Shown here: positions 1-7,284 of the stretch, in pieces
Layout: each line of letters opens with the position of its first letter
How positions within the stretch are numbered: the stretch's first letter is position 1
Origin: Salegentibacter sp.
Lineage (GTDB): Bacteria > Bacteroidota > Bacteroidia > Flavobacteriales > Flavobacteriaceae
Assembly: GCA_024635815.1 (NCBI GenBank)
Contig: JAGXIG010000047.1
Location: 1 to 16,318 of the forward strand
Reading direction: 5' to 3'
Length of the DNA: 16,318 nucleotides
The notes under the pieces: generated by a model
What the model was told of the DNA's origin: nothing
The model's input: the letters and a program-made list of their open reading frames with translations, nothing else
Databases searched by the model: none
Made by a program: the position numbers and the translations under genes

Positions 1-1
1 A

Positions 2-1219
2 AAAGATGTAAGAACACGTCGCCGGGATTTAAAGGCATTAAATATTGAACATATTGTAAATGAAGATTCTAATTACTGTTTTGGTGAAGGTGGCGCGGGA
101 ACTTACAGCGATGGTAAACTTTATACCCGATCTAAAAAACGCGGTGATGTAGACCGAATTTTAAAATTATTCGTTGGTTTTGGTGCTACTCCAGAGATTA
201 TGGTAGATGCGCACCCGCATATTGGCACCAATAAGCTTCCAGCGATTATTGCCGATATTCGCGAACGCATCATTGCTTGCGGGGGAGAGGTCCTTTTTGA
301 AACCAGGTTAACCGATATTCTCACTGAGAACAATGAAGTTTCAGGAATTAGAACTTTAAAAGGAGAAACTATTAAAGCGAAGAAAATCATTCTGGCCACA
401 GGACATTCAGCACGGGATATTTTCGAACTTTTACATAAAAAAAATATAAAAATTGAAGCTAAAGCTTTTGCACTTGGAGTTAGGGTAGAGCATCCCCAGG
501 AACTTATAGATCAAATTCAGTATAAATGCGATTCCAGGGGAGATTATCTTCCGCCTTCGCCGTATAGTATTGTTAAGCGAATAGAGGGAAGGGGAATTTA
601 TTCATTTTGTATGTGTCCTGGAGGAATTATCGCTCCCTGCGCCACAGCTCCCGGAGAAGTAGTTACCAATGGTTGGTCTCCCAGCAAGCGGGATCAACCT
701 ACAGCCAATTCAGGAATCGTGGTAGAATTGAGACTTTCAGATTTTAAAAATTCAGAAAAGAATCCTTTGGCGGCTATGGAATTTCAGAAACAAATTGAAC
801 AAAAAGCCTGGCTGGAAGGTGGAAGTACTCAAAAAGTTCCGGCGCAGCGGTTGGTAGATTTTACCCAGGGGAAGGTTTCTGCCAAGTTGCCGGTGACCTC
901 CTACAAACCCGGAGTTACTTCAGCTGAATTAGGAAATGTTTTTCCCGATTTTATTCATAAAACTTTACAAGCTGGTTTTAAAGAATTCAATAAAAGTATG
1001 CGTGGCTTTTTAACCAATGATGCCGTAGTACACGCCCCGGAATCAAGGACTTCCTCGCCAGTGAGAATTCCGCGAGATCCTTATAGTTTCGAACACGTGC
1101 AAATAAAAGGACTTTATCCCTGCGGGGAAGGAGCCGGTTATGCCGGAGGAATCATTTCAGCAGCGATAGACGGGGAAAGATGTGCCGAAAAATGTATCGA
1201 AAGTTTGAAAAATTTATAG
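2..1219 (+). CDS. FAD-dependent oxidoreductase (COG2509-like), 5' end outside window
   Basis: The frame is open from base 2 to the TAG at 1217-1219, giving 405 residues. The first in-frame ATG (200) is internal, because conserved family sequence lies before it: a CFGEGGAGTYSDGKLYTR stretch at about residues 26-43 of the visible part. The C-terminus holds a second flavin-contact motif, YPCGEGAGYAGGI, typical of HI0933/COG2509-type flavoproteins where FAD is bound by a two-part domain. The N-terminal Rossmann motif (GxGxxG) would lie upstream; about 100 residues are probably missing. These are cytoplasmic dehydrogenases of unassigned substrate; several cysteines (for example in FCMCPGG) are family-like. 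A 108-base gap separates it from the co-oriented GH3 gene, so cotranscription is possible but not shown. The family is confident; the substrate is unknown. Confidence 0.88.
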   Translation, partial: KDVRTRRRDLKALNIEHIVNEDSNYCFGEGGAGTYSDGKLYTRSKKRGDVDRILKLFVGFGATPEIMVDAHPHIGTNKLPAIIADIRERIIACGGEVLFETRLTDILTENNEVSGIRTLKGETIKAKKIILATGHSARDIFELLHKKNIKIEAKAFALGVRVEHPQELIDQIQYKCDSRGDYLPPSPYSIVKRIEGRGIYSFCMCPGGIIAPCATAPGEVVTNGWSPSKRDQPTANSGIVVELRLSDFKNSEKNPLAAMEFQKQIEQKAWLEGGSTQKVPAQRLVDFTQGKVSAKLPVTSYKPGVTSAELGNVFPDFIHKTLQAGFKEFNKSMRGFLTNDAVVHAPESRTSSPVRIPRDPYSFEHVQIKGLYPCGEGAGYAGGIISAAIDGERCAEKCIESLKNL

Positions 1220-1327
1220 CCATTTATAAAGGTTAAATTATTGATAATTGTCAAGACATTAATAGTGTTGATTTTGGTTTTTTTTATCTTCATTTTTTGA
1301 ATATAACCAGCAATAAATACCAGGATT

Positions 1328-2854
1328 ATGGCCATAGTAGGTTCAATTATAAAAAAAATAATAGACCTTAGGGATTCTATTGTTTCTCAACCCGAAGCAC
1401 AAGAAGCACAACTGGAAGTATTAAAGAAACTGCTTAAAAAAGCAAAAGATACCCAGTTTGGAAAGCACTATGATTTTGAAGCAATTTTAGGAGCTGATAA
1501 TATTCCAAAAATGTTTGCTGAAAAAATTCCTTATTTTGATTATAACAAGATCAATGATGAATGGTGGAGCAAAATGCATGAAGGTGAGGAAAACGTAACC
1601 TGGCCTGGAAAACCTCCTTACTTTGCGCTAAGTTCGGGTACAACTGGTAAATCCAGTAAACGTATTCCGGTGACCGAAGATATGGTAGATGCCATTAGAC
1701 AAACCGGGATTGACCAGGTAGGCGCTTTAAGCAATTTTGATCTGCCTAACGATTTCTTTGAAAAAGAGATCATGATGCTGGGAAGCTCTACCGACTTGCA
1801 GAAGGAAGGTGACCACGAAGAGGGCGAAATTAGCGGAATATCTGCGAGTAAAATCCCTTTCTGGTTTAAAGGTTATTATAAACCCGGAGATGAAATTTCA
1901 AAGATCCCCGAATGGGACGATAGGGTGCAGCGTATTGCCGAAAATGCAAAGAACTGGGATATTGGTGCTTTAAGCGGGATACCTTCGTGGCTGGAACTAA
2001 TGATGAAGAAGGTGATTGAATATCATAAAGTTGATAATATTCACGAGGTTTGGCCAAATCTGCAGGTTTATACTTCTGGCGGTGTGGCTTTTGAGCCTTA
2101 CGAGAAAAGCTTTAACGCACTTTTAAAACAACCAATTACGATAATTGATACTTATCTTGCTTCAGAAGGTTTTATAGCCTACCAACAAAGACCAGGAACA
2201 CATTCTATGAAGCTTGCTCTTAACAACGGGATTTATTTTGAGTTTGTTCCTTTTAAGGCTGAATATATAAATCAGGATGGATCTATAACCAAGAACGCTC
2301 CCGTGATTACAATTTCTGAAGTAAAAGAAGAAGAAGATTATATTCTTTTAATTAGTACGGTTTCCGGCGCATGGAGATATTTAATTGGGGATACTATTAA
2401 ATTCACCGATGTTGCCCTTCACGAAATAAAGATAACCGGAAGAACTAAATTTTTTCTAAATGTAGTTGGGTCCCAACTTTCAGTAAATAAAATGAATGAT
2501 GCCGTGCAGGAATTGGAAGAGAAATTTGATATAAAAATTCCCGAATTTACCCTGGCCGCTGTAAGAATTGACGGGGAATTTCATCACCACTGGTATTTAG
2601 GAACTGAAGGTGATACTTCAGAAGAAGAACTAACTGAAGCTTTAGATGAATCTTTAAAAAATGCCAATAAGAATTATAAAGTAGCTCGGTCTAAAGCTTT
2701 AAAAGGAGTTAAGGTAACCAAAGTGCATCCTGAAATATTCCCCGAATGGAGTGCCGCGAACAAGAAAAAAGGTGGACAGGTAAAAATGGAGAAAGTGATG
2801 GACGAGGAAAAGTTTGCTAAATGGGAAAAATTCGTTAAAGAACAAACAGCTTAA
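1328..2854 (+). CDS. GH3 auxin-responsive promoter family protein (acyl-adenylate/amide synthetase-like)
   Basis: This 508-residue protein is full length for bacterial GH3 proteins. The three adenylate-forming motifs known from plant GH3 enzymes are visible in order: the phosphate loop SSGTTGKSSKRIP (about 102-114, plant SSGTS...), YLASEG (276-281, plant YxSSE) and YLIGDTIKF (351-359, plant YRxGD). An ITGR segment near 369-372 marks the hinge to the small C-terminal domain. Plant members adenylate a carboxylic acid and conjugate it to an amino acid. The bacterial substrates are unknown, and the 'auxin' name is inherited rather than evidence of hormone chemistry. The ATG at 1328 has an AGGA ribosome site just before it. 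The protein has no signal peptide and should be cytoplasmic. Its stop interlocks with the stop of the convergent protease gene (shared 2851-2854). Confidence 0.9.
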   Translation: MAIVGSIIKKIIDLRDSIVSQPEAQEAQLEVLKKLLKKAKDTQFGKHYDFEAILGADNIPKMFAEKIPYFDYNKINDEWWSKMHEGEENVTWPGKPPYFALSSGTTGKSSKRIPVTEDMVDAIRQTGIDQVGALSNFDLPNDFFEKEIMMLGSSTDLQKEGDHEEGEISGISASKIPFWFKGYYKPGDEISKIPEWDDRVQRIAENAKNWDIGALSGIPSWLELMMKKVIEYHKVDNIHEVWPNLQVYTSGGVAFEPYEKSFNALLKQPITIIDTYLASEGFIAYQQRPGTHSMKLALNNGIYFEFVPFKAEYINQDGSITKNAPVITISEVKEEEDYILLISTVSGAWRYLIGDTIKFTDVALHEIKITGRTKFFLNVVGSQLSVNKMNDAVQELEEKFDIKIPEFTLAAVRIDGEFHHHWYLGTEGDTSEEELTEALDESLKNANKNYKVARSKALKGVKVTKVHPEIFPEWSAANKKKGGQVKMEKVMDEEKFAKWEKFVKEQTA

Positions 2855-3519
2855 TTGTTGGCTTCGTCTATTTCGTCAATAAGTGCCATAATCTCTTCTT
2901 GTGAGAGATAAAGCTTCTTGATTCGAGCTTTATAAGCATCGGCCAGATGTGTGTGGTTCAAAATAAAATCTTTAGTAGCAATAATATATTTACCAAGGCC
3001 ATGGTTTACCGCATAAGTATCAGCGGCTCTTTCTGCTTCCTGGATATAATTTTTTGAAGTAAGATATTTAATTCCAAACCAAACCATATTTATTGCACTG
3101 CGTTCACGGTAATCCATAATATGGCCTAGCTCGTGACCAATCCAGCCTATTAATACCTCTGAAGGGACATTTTTCACATCAAAGACTTCATCTTCAATTT
3201 TTATGTGCTCGCTAATCATTACAAAGTACGAACGCTTCTTTTTGTTCTTTAGTAAACCTGAAACTTTTGGCTGCGCCTGCATAAAAGATTTCTGGATCTT
3301 CTTTTTAAACTTGAATTCAATAGGAGTATCCTTTAATTCGGGGTAGTGAGAAAGTGCCACGTAGGTTTCTCGCCAAATTTCATCAGGGACTATTTTATTT
3401 TCAAACTTTAAACTGTCTTTTTGTTTCATTGCTTCTTGCGCATAGAGAGTGCTACAATTCCATTGACTTATCAAAATTGCCGCAATTAATATAAGATATA
3501 TTTTAGGAGTGGGTGTCAA
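2851..3519 (-). CDS. Exported HExxH zinc metalloprotease (M48-like), TTG start
   Basis: This 222-residue protein has a hydrophobic signal segment (about residues 6-18) with a likely cleavage after LYA before QEA. The C at 22 lacks a proper lipobox, so it is probably not a lipoprotein. The zinc motif HELGH is at 129-133, and a downstream ERAAD (163-167) fits the ExxxD third-ligand pattern of M48-type gluzincins, so it is plausibly active in the periplasm or on the outer membrane. No substrate can be named. The start is unusual: no ATG precedes the signal peptide. Between the in-frame TAG at 3541-3543 and the hydrophobic stretch the only usual start codon is TTG at 3517-3519. That codon is also the end of a perfect TATATTTG -7-like box, so the exact start is uncertain. 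It is probably a monocistronic gene, separated from its upstream neighbour by a terminator. Confidence 0.72.
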   Translation of the reverse strand: MTPTPKIYLILIAAILISQWNCSTLYAQEAMKQKDSLKFENKIVPDEIWRETYVALSHYPELKDTPIEFKFKKKIQKSFMQAQPKVSGLLKNKKKRSYFVMISEHIKIEDEVFDVKNVPSEVLIGWIGHELGHIMDYRERSAINMVWFGIKYLTSKNYIQEAERAADTYAVNHGLGKYIIATKDFILNHTHLADAYKARIKKLYLSQEEIMALIDEIDEANN

Positions 3520-3596
3520 ATATATTATTCTTGATGTCTGCTAAAAATATAGCATCCTTGCAGTTAAAACCAAAAATCATGTTATAAAATAAACAT

Positions 3597-3629
3597 AAAA
3601 AAGACCATCCTCAAAAGGTGGTCTTTTTT
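3597..3629. terminator. Bidirectional rho-independent terminator
   Basis: A hairpin has the left arm GACCA-T-CC (3603-3610) and the right arm GGTGGTC (3617-3623), with one bulged T and the loop TCAAAA. It is flanked by an A run (3597-3602) and a T run (3624-3629), so it can work on both strands. It lies 27 bases downstream of the DUF4168 stop, so its main job is probably to end that minus-strand transcript before the protease gene. Confidence 0.85.
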
Positions 3630-3655
3630 ATAAAATTTCTAAAAATCTTCAGAAA

Positions 3656-4135
3656 TTATCCTTGCATTAACTGCTGTAATCTCTGTTGTAGTTCAGTATC
3701 GGTTTGAAGTGCCATAGCGATCTTTTCGTAACGCTCTACTTCAAGACCTTGTTCTGAAATTGCACTTTCCATTTCTTCCTGAAATTCGCCCTGCATACCT
3801 TCTATTTCTGCAACGACTTCTGCATGCTTGGTTTTTTCTTCTTCAGAAACTTCAACTTCAGCATTTGGGTCTAGAGAAGCCTGGTGAATTTCATTAAAAC
3901 GTTGAATGTCAAATCCGCTATCTTCTACTTTTTTCGCCATCTCTTGTTGCGCCTTTTGATTTACCATTCTTATCATCTGGTAAGCATCAGCAAATTTAGA
4001 AAGCTCTTCATCACTAACATCTACTTCTACAGCTTGTTGCTGTTGCTGAGGTAGCTGTTGAGTCTGGGCAAATACACTTGCTGTTCCTAATGCAAAAGCA
4101 AATAATAAACCTGCAATCTTTTTCGATTTAATCAT
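3656..4135 (-). CDS. Secreted DUF4168 domain protein
   Basis: The protein has 159 residues if started at the ATG at 4133-4135, which directly precedes the signal peptide (MIKSKK, hydrophobic core, FA/Q cleavage near residue 23) and has an AAGAGAT ribosome site. The frame continues 20 codons upstream, but that part is not signal-like and overlaps a likely promoter. The mature protein begins with a glutamine-rich linker (about residues 24-37). Two similar acidic helical stretches follow, each with a '(V/E)S(D/E)EE' start and a later 'F/L-x-x-x-R-(F/Y)' segment (QRFNEIHQA and ERYEKIAMA). This is the duplicated DUF4168 pattern. The molecular function is unknown; a periplasmic location is inferred. 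The gene is followed by a strong terminator and is likely monocistronic. Confidence 0.85.
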   Translation of the reverse strand: MIKSKKIAGLLFAFALGTASVFAQTQQLPQQQQQAVEVDVSDEELSKFADAYQMIRMVNQKAQQEMAKKVEDSGFDIQRFNEIHQASLDPNAEVEVSEEEKTKHAEVVAEIEGMQGEFQEEMESAISEQGLEVERYEKIAMALQTDTELQQRLQQLMQG

Positions 4136-4171
4136 AATCTCTTGTTTAAAGTTTTTTAATGAGCCGCAATC

Positions 4172-4179
4172 TAAATATA
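4172..4179 (-). promoter_or_regulatory. Putative -7 promoter element for the DUF4168 gene
   Basis: The minus strand reads TATATTTA, which matches the Bacteroidota TAnnTTTG -7 element except for the last base, 37 bases before the chosen ATG. No clear -33 TTTG lies at the usual spacing. If real, it excludes the longer N-terminal reading. Confidence 0.4.
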
Positions 4180-4255
4180 GTATGCTGCGATGCAAAAAAT
4201 ATGAAAAGATAATTGCTAATTTTTGGAGAGGTTTAACTTAAATTAAAAGAACTTG

Positions 4256-5077
4256 TTAAAATTCCTGATCTAAAACCCTGATTTTTTCTTTTTGTTTTTC
4301 GATCCTTCTGCGGTGGAAATCCAAATTGTGATAAACACTTATTCTAGGTATATGCCTGTGCTCAAAACTGTTAGGGCCATCTTTGTATCTGAAAGTCCAC
4401 ATATAACCTACCTGAAATTGAATATTCTCGTTTAAAATATAACCAAGGCCCAGGAACATTCTGTTATCCTCTAAATAATCGTAAGTAACTGTTTTTCCAG
4501 CTTGTATAAAAACCTCTTCGTAGAATGAAAGGAATAGGGTGTTGTTGATTAATTTATAATTATTTAACGGATAGTAAGCAGTTAATTTATATCTGAGCCT
4601 GTGGGTTAGTTTAAAGGGAGATTCTTCTATGTAATCTCTTTTCCAACGCTGTTCAAATCTAAATTGGTGATTGAGTTTTAACCTGTCAAAAGGTTGTACC
4701 AAAACTATTTGTTGCCAAAGCCTGTACTGAGGTACAACATTATCCTGGTCGGCTAAATCCTGTTCCGGTGCCCAGTAAAAGGGAGTTACAATACCTGCTG
4801 TGAGTTCTACTTTCGGGTTTATTAAATAGGTAAGCCCAAACCTTAGGTAAATTTGAGCCATATCGTTAACAAAATTATTTCTGCGTCTAAAATGGTATTC
4901 TCCGTAGTAGAAGAATTTTTCACTAAGCCGGTATTTGGTATATAACCCTGTCCAAAGTCCTGTGGTATTGAATTCTTTGTCGTAGTTATTATTTAAGAGT
5001 GATCCTTGGTTCTCTTCCTGTGCAAAAGAAGAATACCCAATGAATACTAAAAAAATCAGTGTATATATTTTCTTCAT
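4256..5077 (-). CDS. DUF2490 outer-membrane beta-barrel protein
   Basis: This 273-residue protein starts with a short Sec signal peptide ([19 protein letters not shown], then Q). The rest is a run of alternating aromatic/polar beta strands separated by short turns (for example FFYYGEYHFRRR, IYLRFGLTYLI, FQVGYMWTFRY). It contains the WxGLYxKYRL and NHQFRFEQRW elements typical of DUF2490, proposed to be a small outer-membrane barrel. No ligand is known. The C-terminus (about 258-273) is a charged helical tail, unlike the usual terminal aromatic of OM barrels. The ATG (5075-5077) overlaps the TAA of the upstream 644-residue gene as TAATG, so the two are almost certainly made from one message with coupled translation. 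Confidence 0.85.
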   Translation of the reverse strand: MKKIYTLIFLVFIGYSSFAQEENQGSLLNNNYDKEFNTTGLWTGLYTKYRLSEKFFYYGEYHFRRRNNFVNDMAQIYLRFGLTYLINPKVELTAGIVTPFYWAPEQDLADQDNVVPQYRLWQQIVLVQPFDRLKLNHQFRFEQRWKRDYIEESPFKLTHRLRYKLTAYYPLNNYKLINNTLFLSFYEEVFIQAGKTVTYDYLEDNRMFLGLGYILNENIQFQVGYMWTFRYKDGPNSFEHRHIPRISVYHNLDFHRRRIEKQKEKIRVLDQEF

Positions 5078-7011
5078 TACAGGCTTCTAAGTAGCTCTAA
5101 TTTCTCATTAAAAGAGTCGGTTCTGCGTAATTTTCTTTCCAGGATTTTTGTGTTTTTATCTATCATAAAAACCAACCTGTCTTGCATTCGTTGAATAGAA
5201 TTTAACTTCCTTAGCACCTCTTCAGGATCGCGATATGCATCCCAGGCTTGCTGTTTTAAAACTTCAATAATAGTGTTGTTGATTTCGTTGTATAAGGTTT
5301 TCTTTTTTCTCACCGGAACCTGGTCACTATAGGTGAAAGGGTCAAAAGTATATTCGGTATAAAGGCTATCTATTTTGCCTTCGAGTTTAGTAATTCGTTC
5401 CCCGGTTTCCCATATAGTTTCAAGCAATTCTAATTGCCTTAAGATTCTATTACCTCGCTCAACCTGAACAGCATCATCTTCAGAATCTTCCAGGAAGCTA
5501 TTCACTAACTGGGGTAAGCTATCGCGGTAAAAATTACTCTTTGTTTGTTTTACGACCTTATTTAGAGATTCATCTTCCAGCCTATCGCTATATAGATCAT
5601 CTATTTCTTTGCGGGTACTGGAAACTTCATCGTTTAATCGAACTATTTCCTGATCTAATCTTAAATCTTCTATAGCCGTAGTAAGATTTAGAATCAGCGT
5701 GTCTGCCAGCTTATTTCTTTCTTTAAAATTTTCGGTTACATACAGTAAAAAGTTTTCAGTTTCCAATTCACTGGTGTAATCATAAATAACATTTTCCCCG
5801 TCAATTTCCAGAGTATCCTTAGCTAGTAATTTTTTTGCATAATCTACCAGTAAACCTTTCCGGTTGTAAAATGGCAGCTGATCTTTATAAAGAATATCGT
5901 TCCAGGGTTTTATATACTCATTAAGAGAATCCTGTTTTTGCTTCCAATTTAATGCTTTTTGGATATCGTTATTTTCAACCAGGTTAAGATTCTCAATTTC
6001 CAGGTTGGTAATACTATCTATATTCTTGCGATATTTGTTTTCAATTTCTTTCCATTCTTCCAAAGCTGTTTCTTCTTCAGAATTAAGCGGGTAAAATGCG
6101 CGGTTGGCACCTAACGGAAGTTGCTCCATTGGATCTATTTGCGGATCGTACTTAAAAATCGCTTTGAATATATTCTGAATTAGTTTTTCACCTTTTTTCT
6201 GAGCCTGAATATATTTTGAAGTTCTGGGGTAACCATCACTAAATGTAAGGCTCAAAGGGCGGTTTACCAATTCTACATCGGTTTCCTCATTAGCAAGTGC
6301 TGCCTGCAAACCTTCGCTTAGCGGATATTCTATTTCTTCAATGGTTCTACCATTTTTATTGCGCTCAAGACTTAATAAAACACCTCTATCGTAAGTTCTG
6401 ATTTCCTGAAGGTCTTCTGTAAAATAGTTAAATTCCCAGATACCATCCATCAAACCATTAACCATATTTCCGATTACTGAAATGCTATCATTTTCCCGGT
6501 TAGCAATTATATAATCGAACTTCCCGGTCATTCTTTCATTCTGAAATTGGGTCTTTAGGTATTCCAGGGTTTTTACACGCTTACCATCGTTGTATAAGAT
6601 AGTTTCCATTAAAACATCTCCGGAAGGATAACCTTCGCTGTAAGATAATTTCATGATCTCATCTTCGGTAAGAATATCGTAATCTAGAGTTACATCAGAA
6701 ATCTCATTAATTTTTACGATATGGTGCTTTACTTCATAAGTCCAGTCATCAGCCTTTTGGTTATCGGCATAATTTCCTTCCCATAGATTATAGGTGGCTG
6801 AAGCTTCTGCCAGGCTATCCTTGTTTTCCCTAAGAAAAGTGAATTCACCATCTTTTATTTTTTTATCCTCACCGGCAAGTTTGTAAGTAAATTGAGCCTT
6901 ACCTGTTATACCTGGAATAGGTTGGTAAATACTGTCGTAGGAATAATTTTGACTGAATGTGTTGCTGCAAATAAAGTTAACTAAAAAGAGTAGGAGTATA
7001 GATCTCTTCAT
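5077..7011 (-). CDS. Exported 644-residue protein with MORN-like N-terminus and coiled-coil C-terminus, function unknown
   Basis: I do not recognise a named family. Residues 1-20 form a clean signal peptide ending FS before Q. The first third contains loosely spaced short beta units of the kind seen in MORN/YwqK-type repeats: KDGEFTF (53-59), TGKFDYI (162-168) and [12 protein letters not shown] (186-197). From about 310 onward the protein is strongly helical and charged, with likely coiled coils near 310-370, 430-500 and 520-550. The C-terminus (about 590-644) is basic and helical. There is no transmembrane segment after the signal, so it is probably periplasmic or attached to the outer membrane. 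It is translationally coupled (TAATG) to the DUF2490 barrel, which suggests the two products work together. The start is the first ATG before the signal peptide. Confidence 0.75.
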   Translation of the reverse strand: MKRSILLLFLVNFICSNTFSQNYSYDSIYQPIPGITGKAQFTYKLAGEDKKIKDGEFTFLRENKDSLAEASATYNLWEGNYADNQKADDWTYEVKHHIVKINEISDVTLDYDILTEDEIMKLSYSEGYPSGDVLMETILYNDGKRVKTLEYLKTQFQNERMTGKFDYIIANRENDSISVIGNMVNGLMDGIWEFNYFTEDLQEIRTYDRGVLLSLERNKNGRTIEEIEYPLSEGLQAALANEETDVELVNRPLSLTFSDGYPRTSKYIQAQKKGEKLIQNIFKAIFKYDPQIDPMEQLPLGANRAFYPLNSEEETALEEWKEIENKYRKNIDSITNLEIENLNLVENNDIQKALNWKQKQDSLNEYIKPWNDILYKDQLPFYNRKGLLVDYAKKLLAKDTLEIDGENVIYDYTSELETENFLLYVTENFKERNKLADTLILNLTTAIEDLRLDQEIVRLNDEVSSTRKEIDDLYSDRLEDESLNKVVKQTKSNFYRDSLPQLVNSFLEDSEDDAVQVERGNRILRQLELLETIWETGERITKLEGKIDSLYTEYTFDPFTYSDQVPVRKKKTLYNEINNTIIEVLKQQAWDAYRDPEEVLRKLNSIQRMQDRLVFMIDKNTKILERKLRRTDSFNEKLELLRSL

Positions 7012-7284
7012 ATTTCTGACTATTTTTTTAATGGAATTTTTTATTCCAGCCAGAATTACTCAACTTTTGCGCCAACTGCGATGAAAGTTAAAAAGTTCGA
7101 AATTTTTAGATGATTCTCATTTCCGATAAAATTTTCGATAACTAAAATTTTATCAAACAACTGATAAACAATAAGGTATTGTGTTGGTAGATTATTCTTT
7201 TTTCTAAGAGATTAGAATAATAAAATTTTCAAATTTAAAATAGATTAAACTAACTCTACAAAAGTGTTGAAATAATCCACAATT
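7012..7284. other. 273-base intergenic region with hairpins
   Basis: This is an AT-rich gap between the stop of the DUF389 gene and the start of the 644-residue gene. It holds no coding frame I can support. Three dyads are visible: 7032-7048 (TGGAAT/ATTCCA around five T, in the leader of the 644-residue gene), the perfect 11-bp dyad at 7125-7154, and 7202-7217 (TTCTAA/TTAGAA closing a GAGA loop). I found no perfect TAnnTTTG box; TAACTTTC on the minus strand near 7084-7091 is the nearest. Confidence 0.6.
7125..7154. repeat. Perfect 11-bp inverted repeat with 8-base loop
   Basis: GATAAAATTTT (7125-7135) is followed by CGATAACT and then its exact reverse complement AAAATTTTATC (7144-7154). It sits 131 bases past the DUF389 stop and 114 bases before the 644-residue start. 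The stem is almost all A/T and lacks a clean T tract, so it could be a weak terminator, an operator or an mRNA leader structure. Confidence 0.6.

Noticed and set aside
1236..1249. AATTAT-TG-ATAATT dyad between the FAD oxidoreductase and GH3 genes
   Set aside because: It is only 6 bp of A/T with a two-base centre, no T tract follows, and the match is too short to support a site.
4136..4195. 20-codon N-terminal extension of the DUF4168 gene
   Set aside because: It would place charged, cysteine-containing residues before a perfect signal peptide and would overlap the probable -7 box. The ATG at 4133-4135 has a ribosome site.
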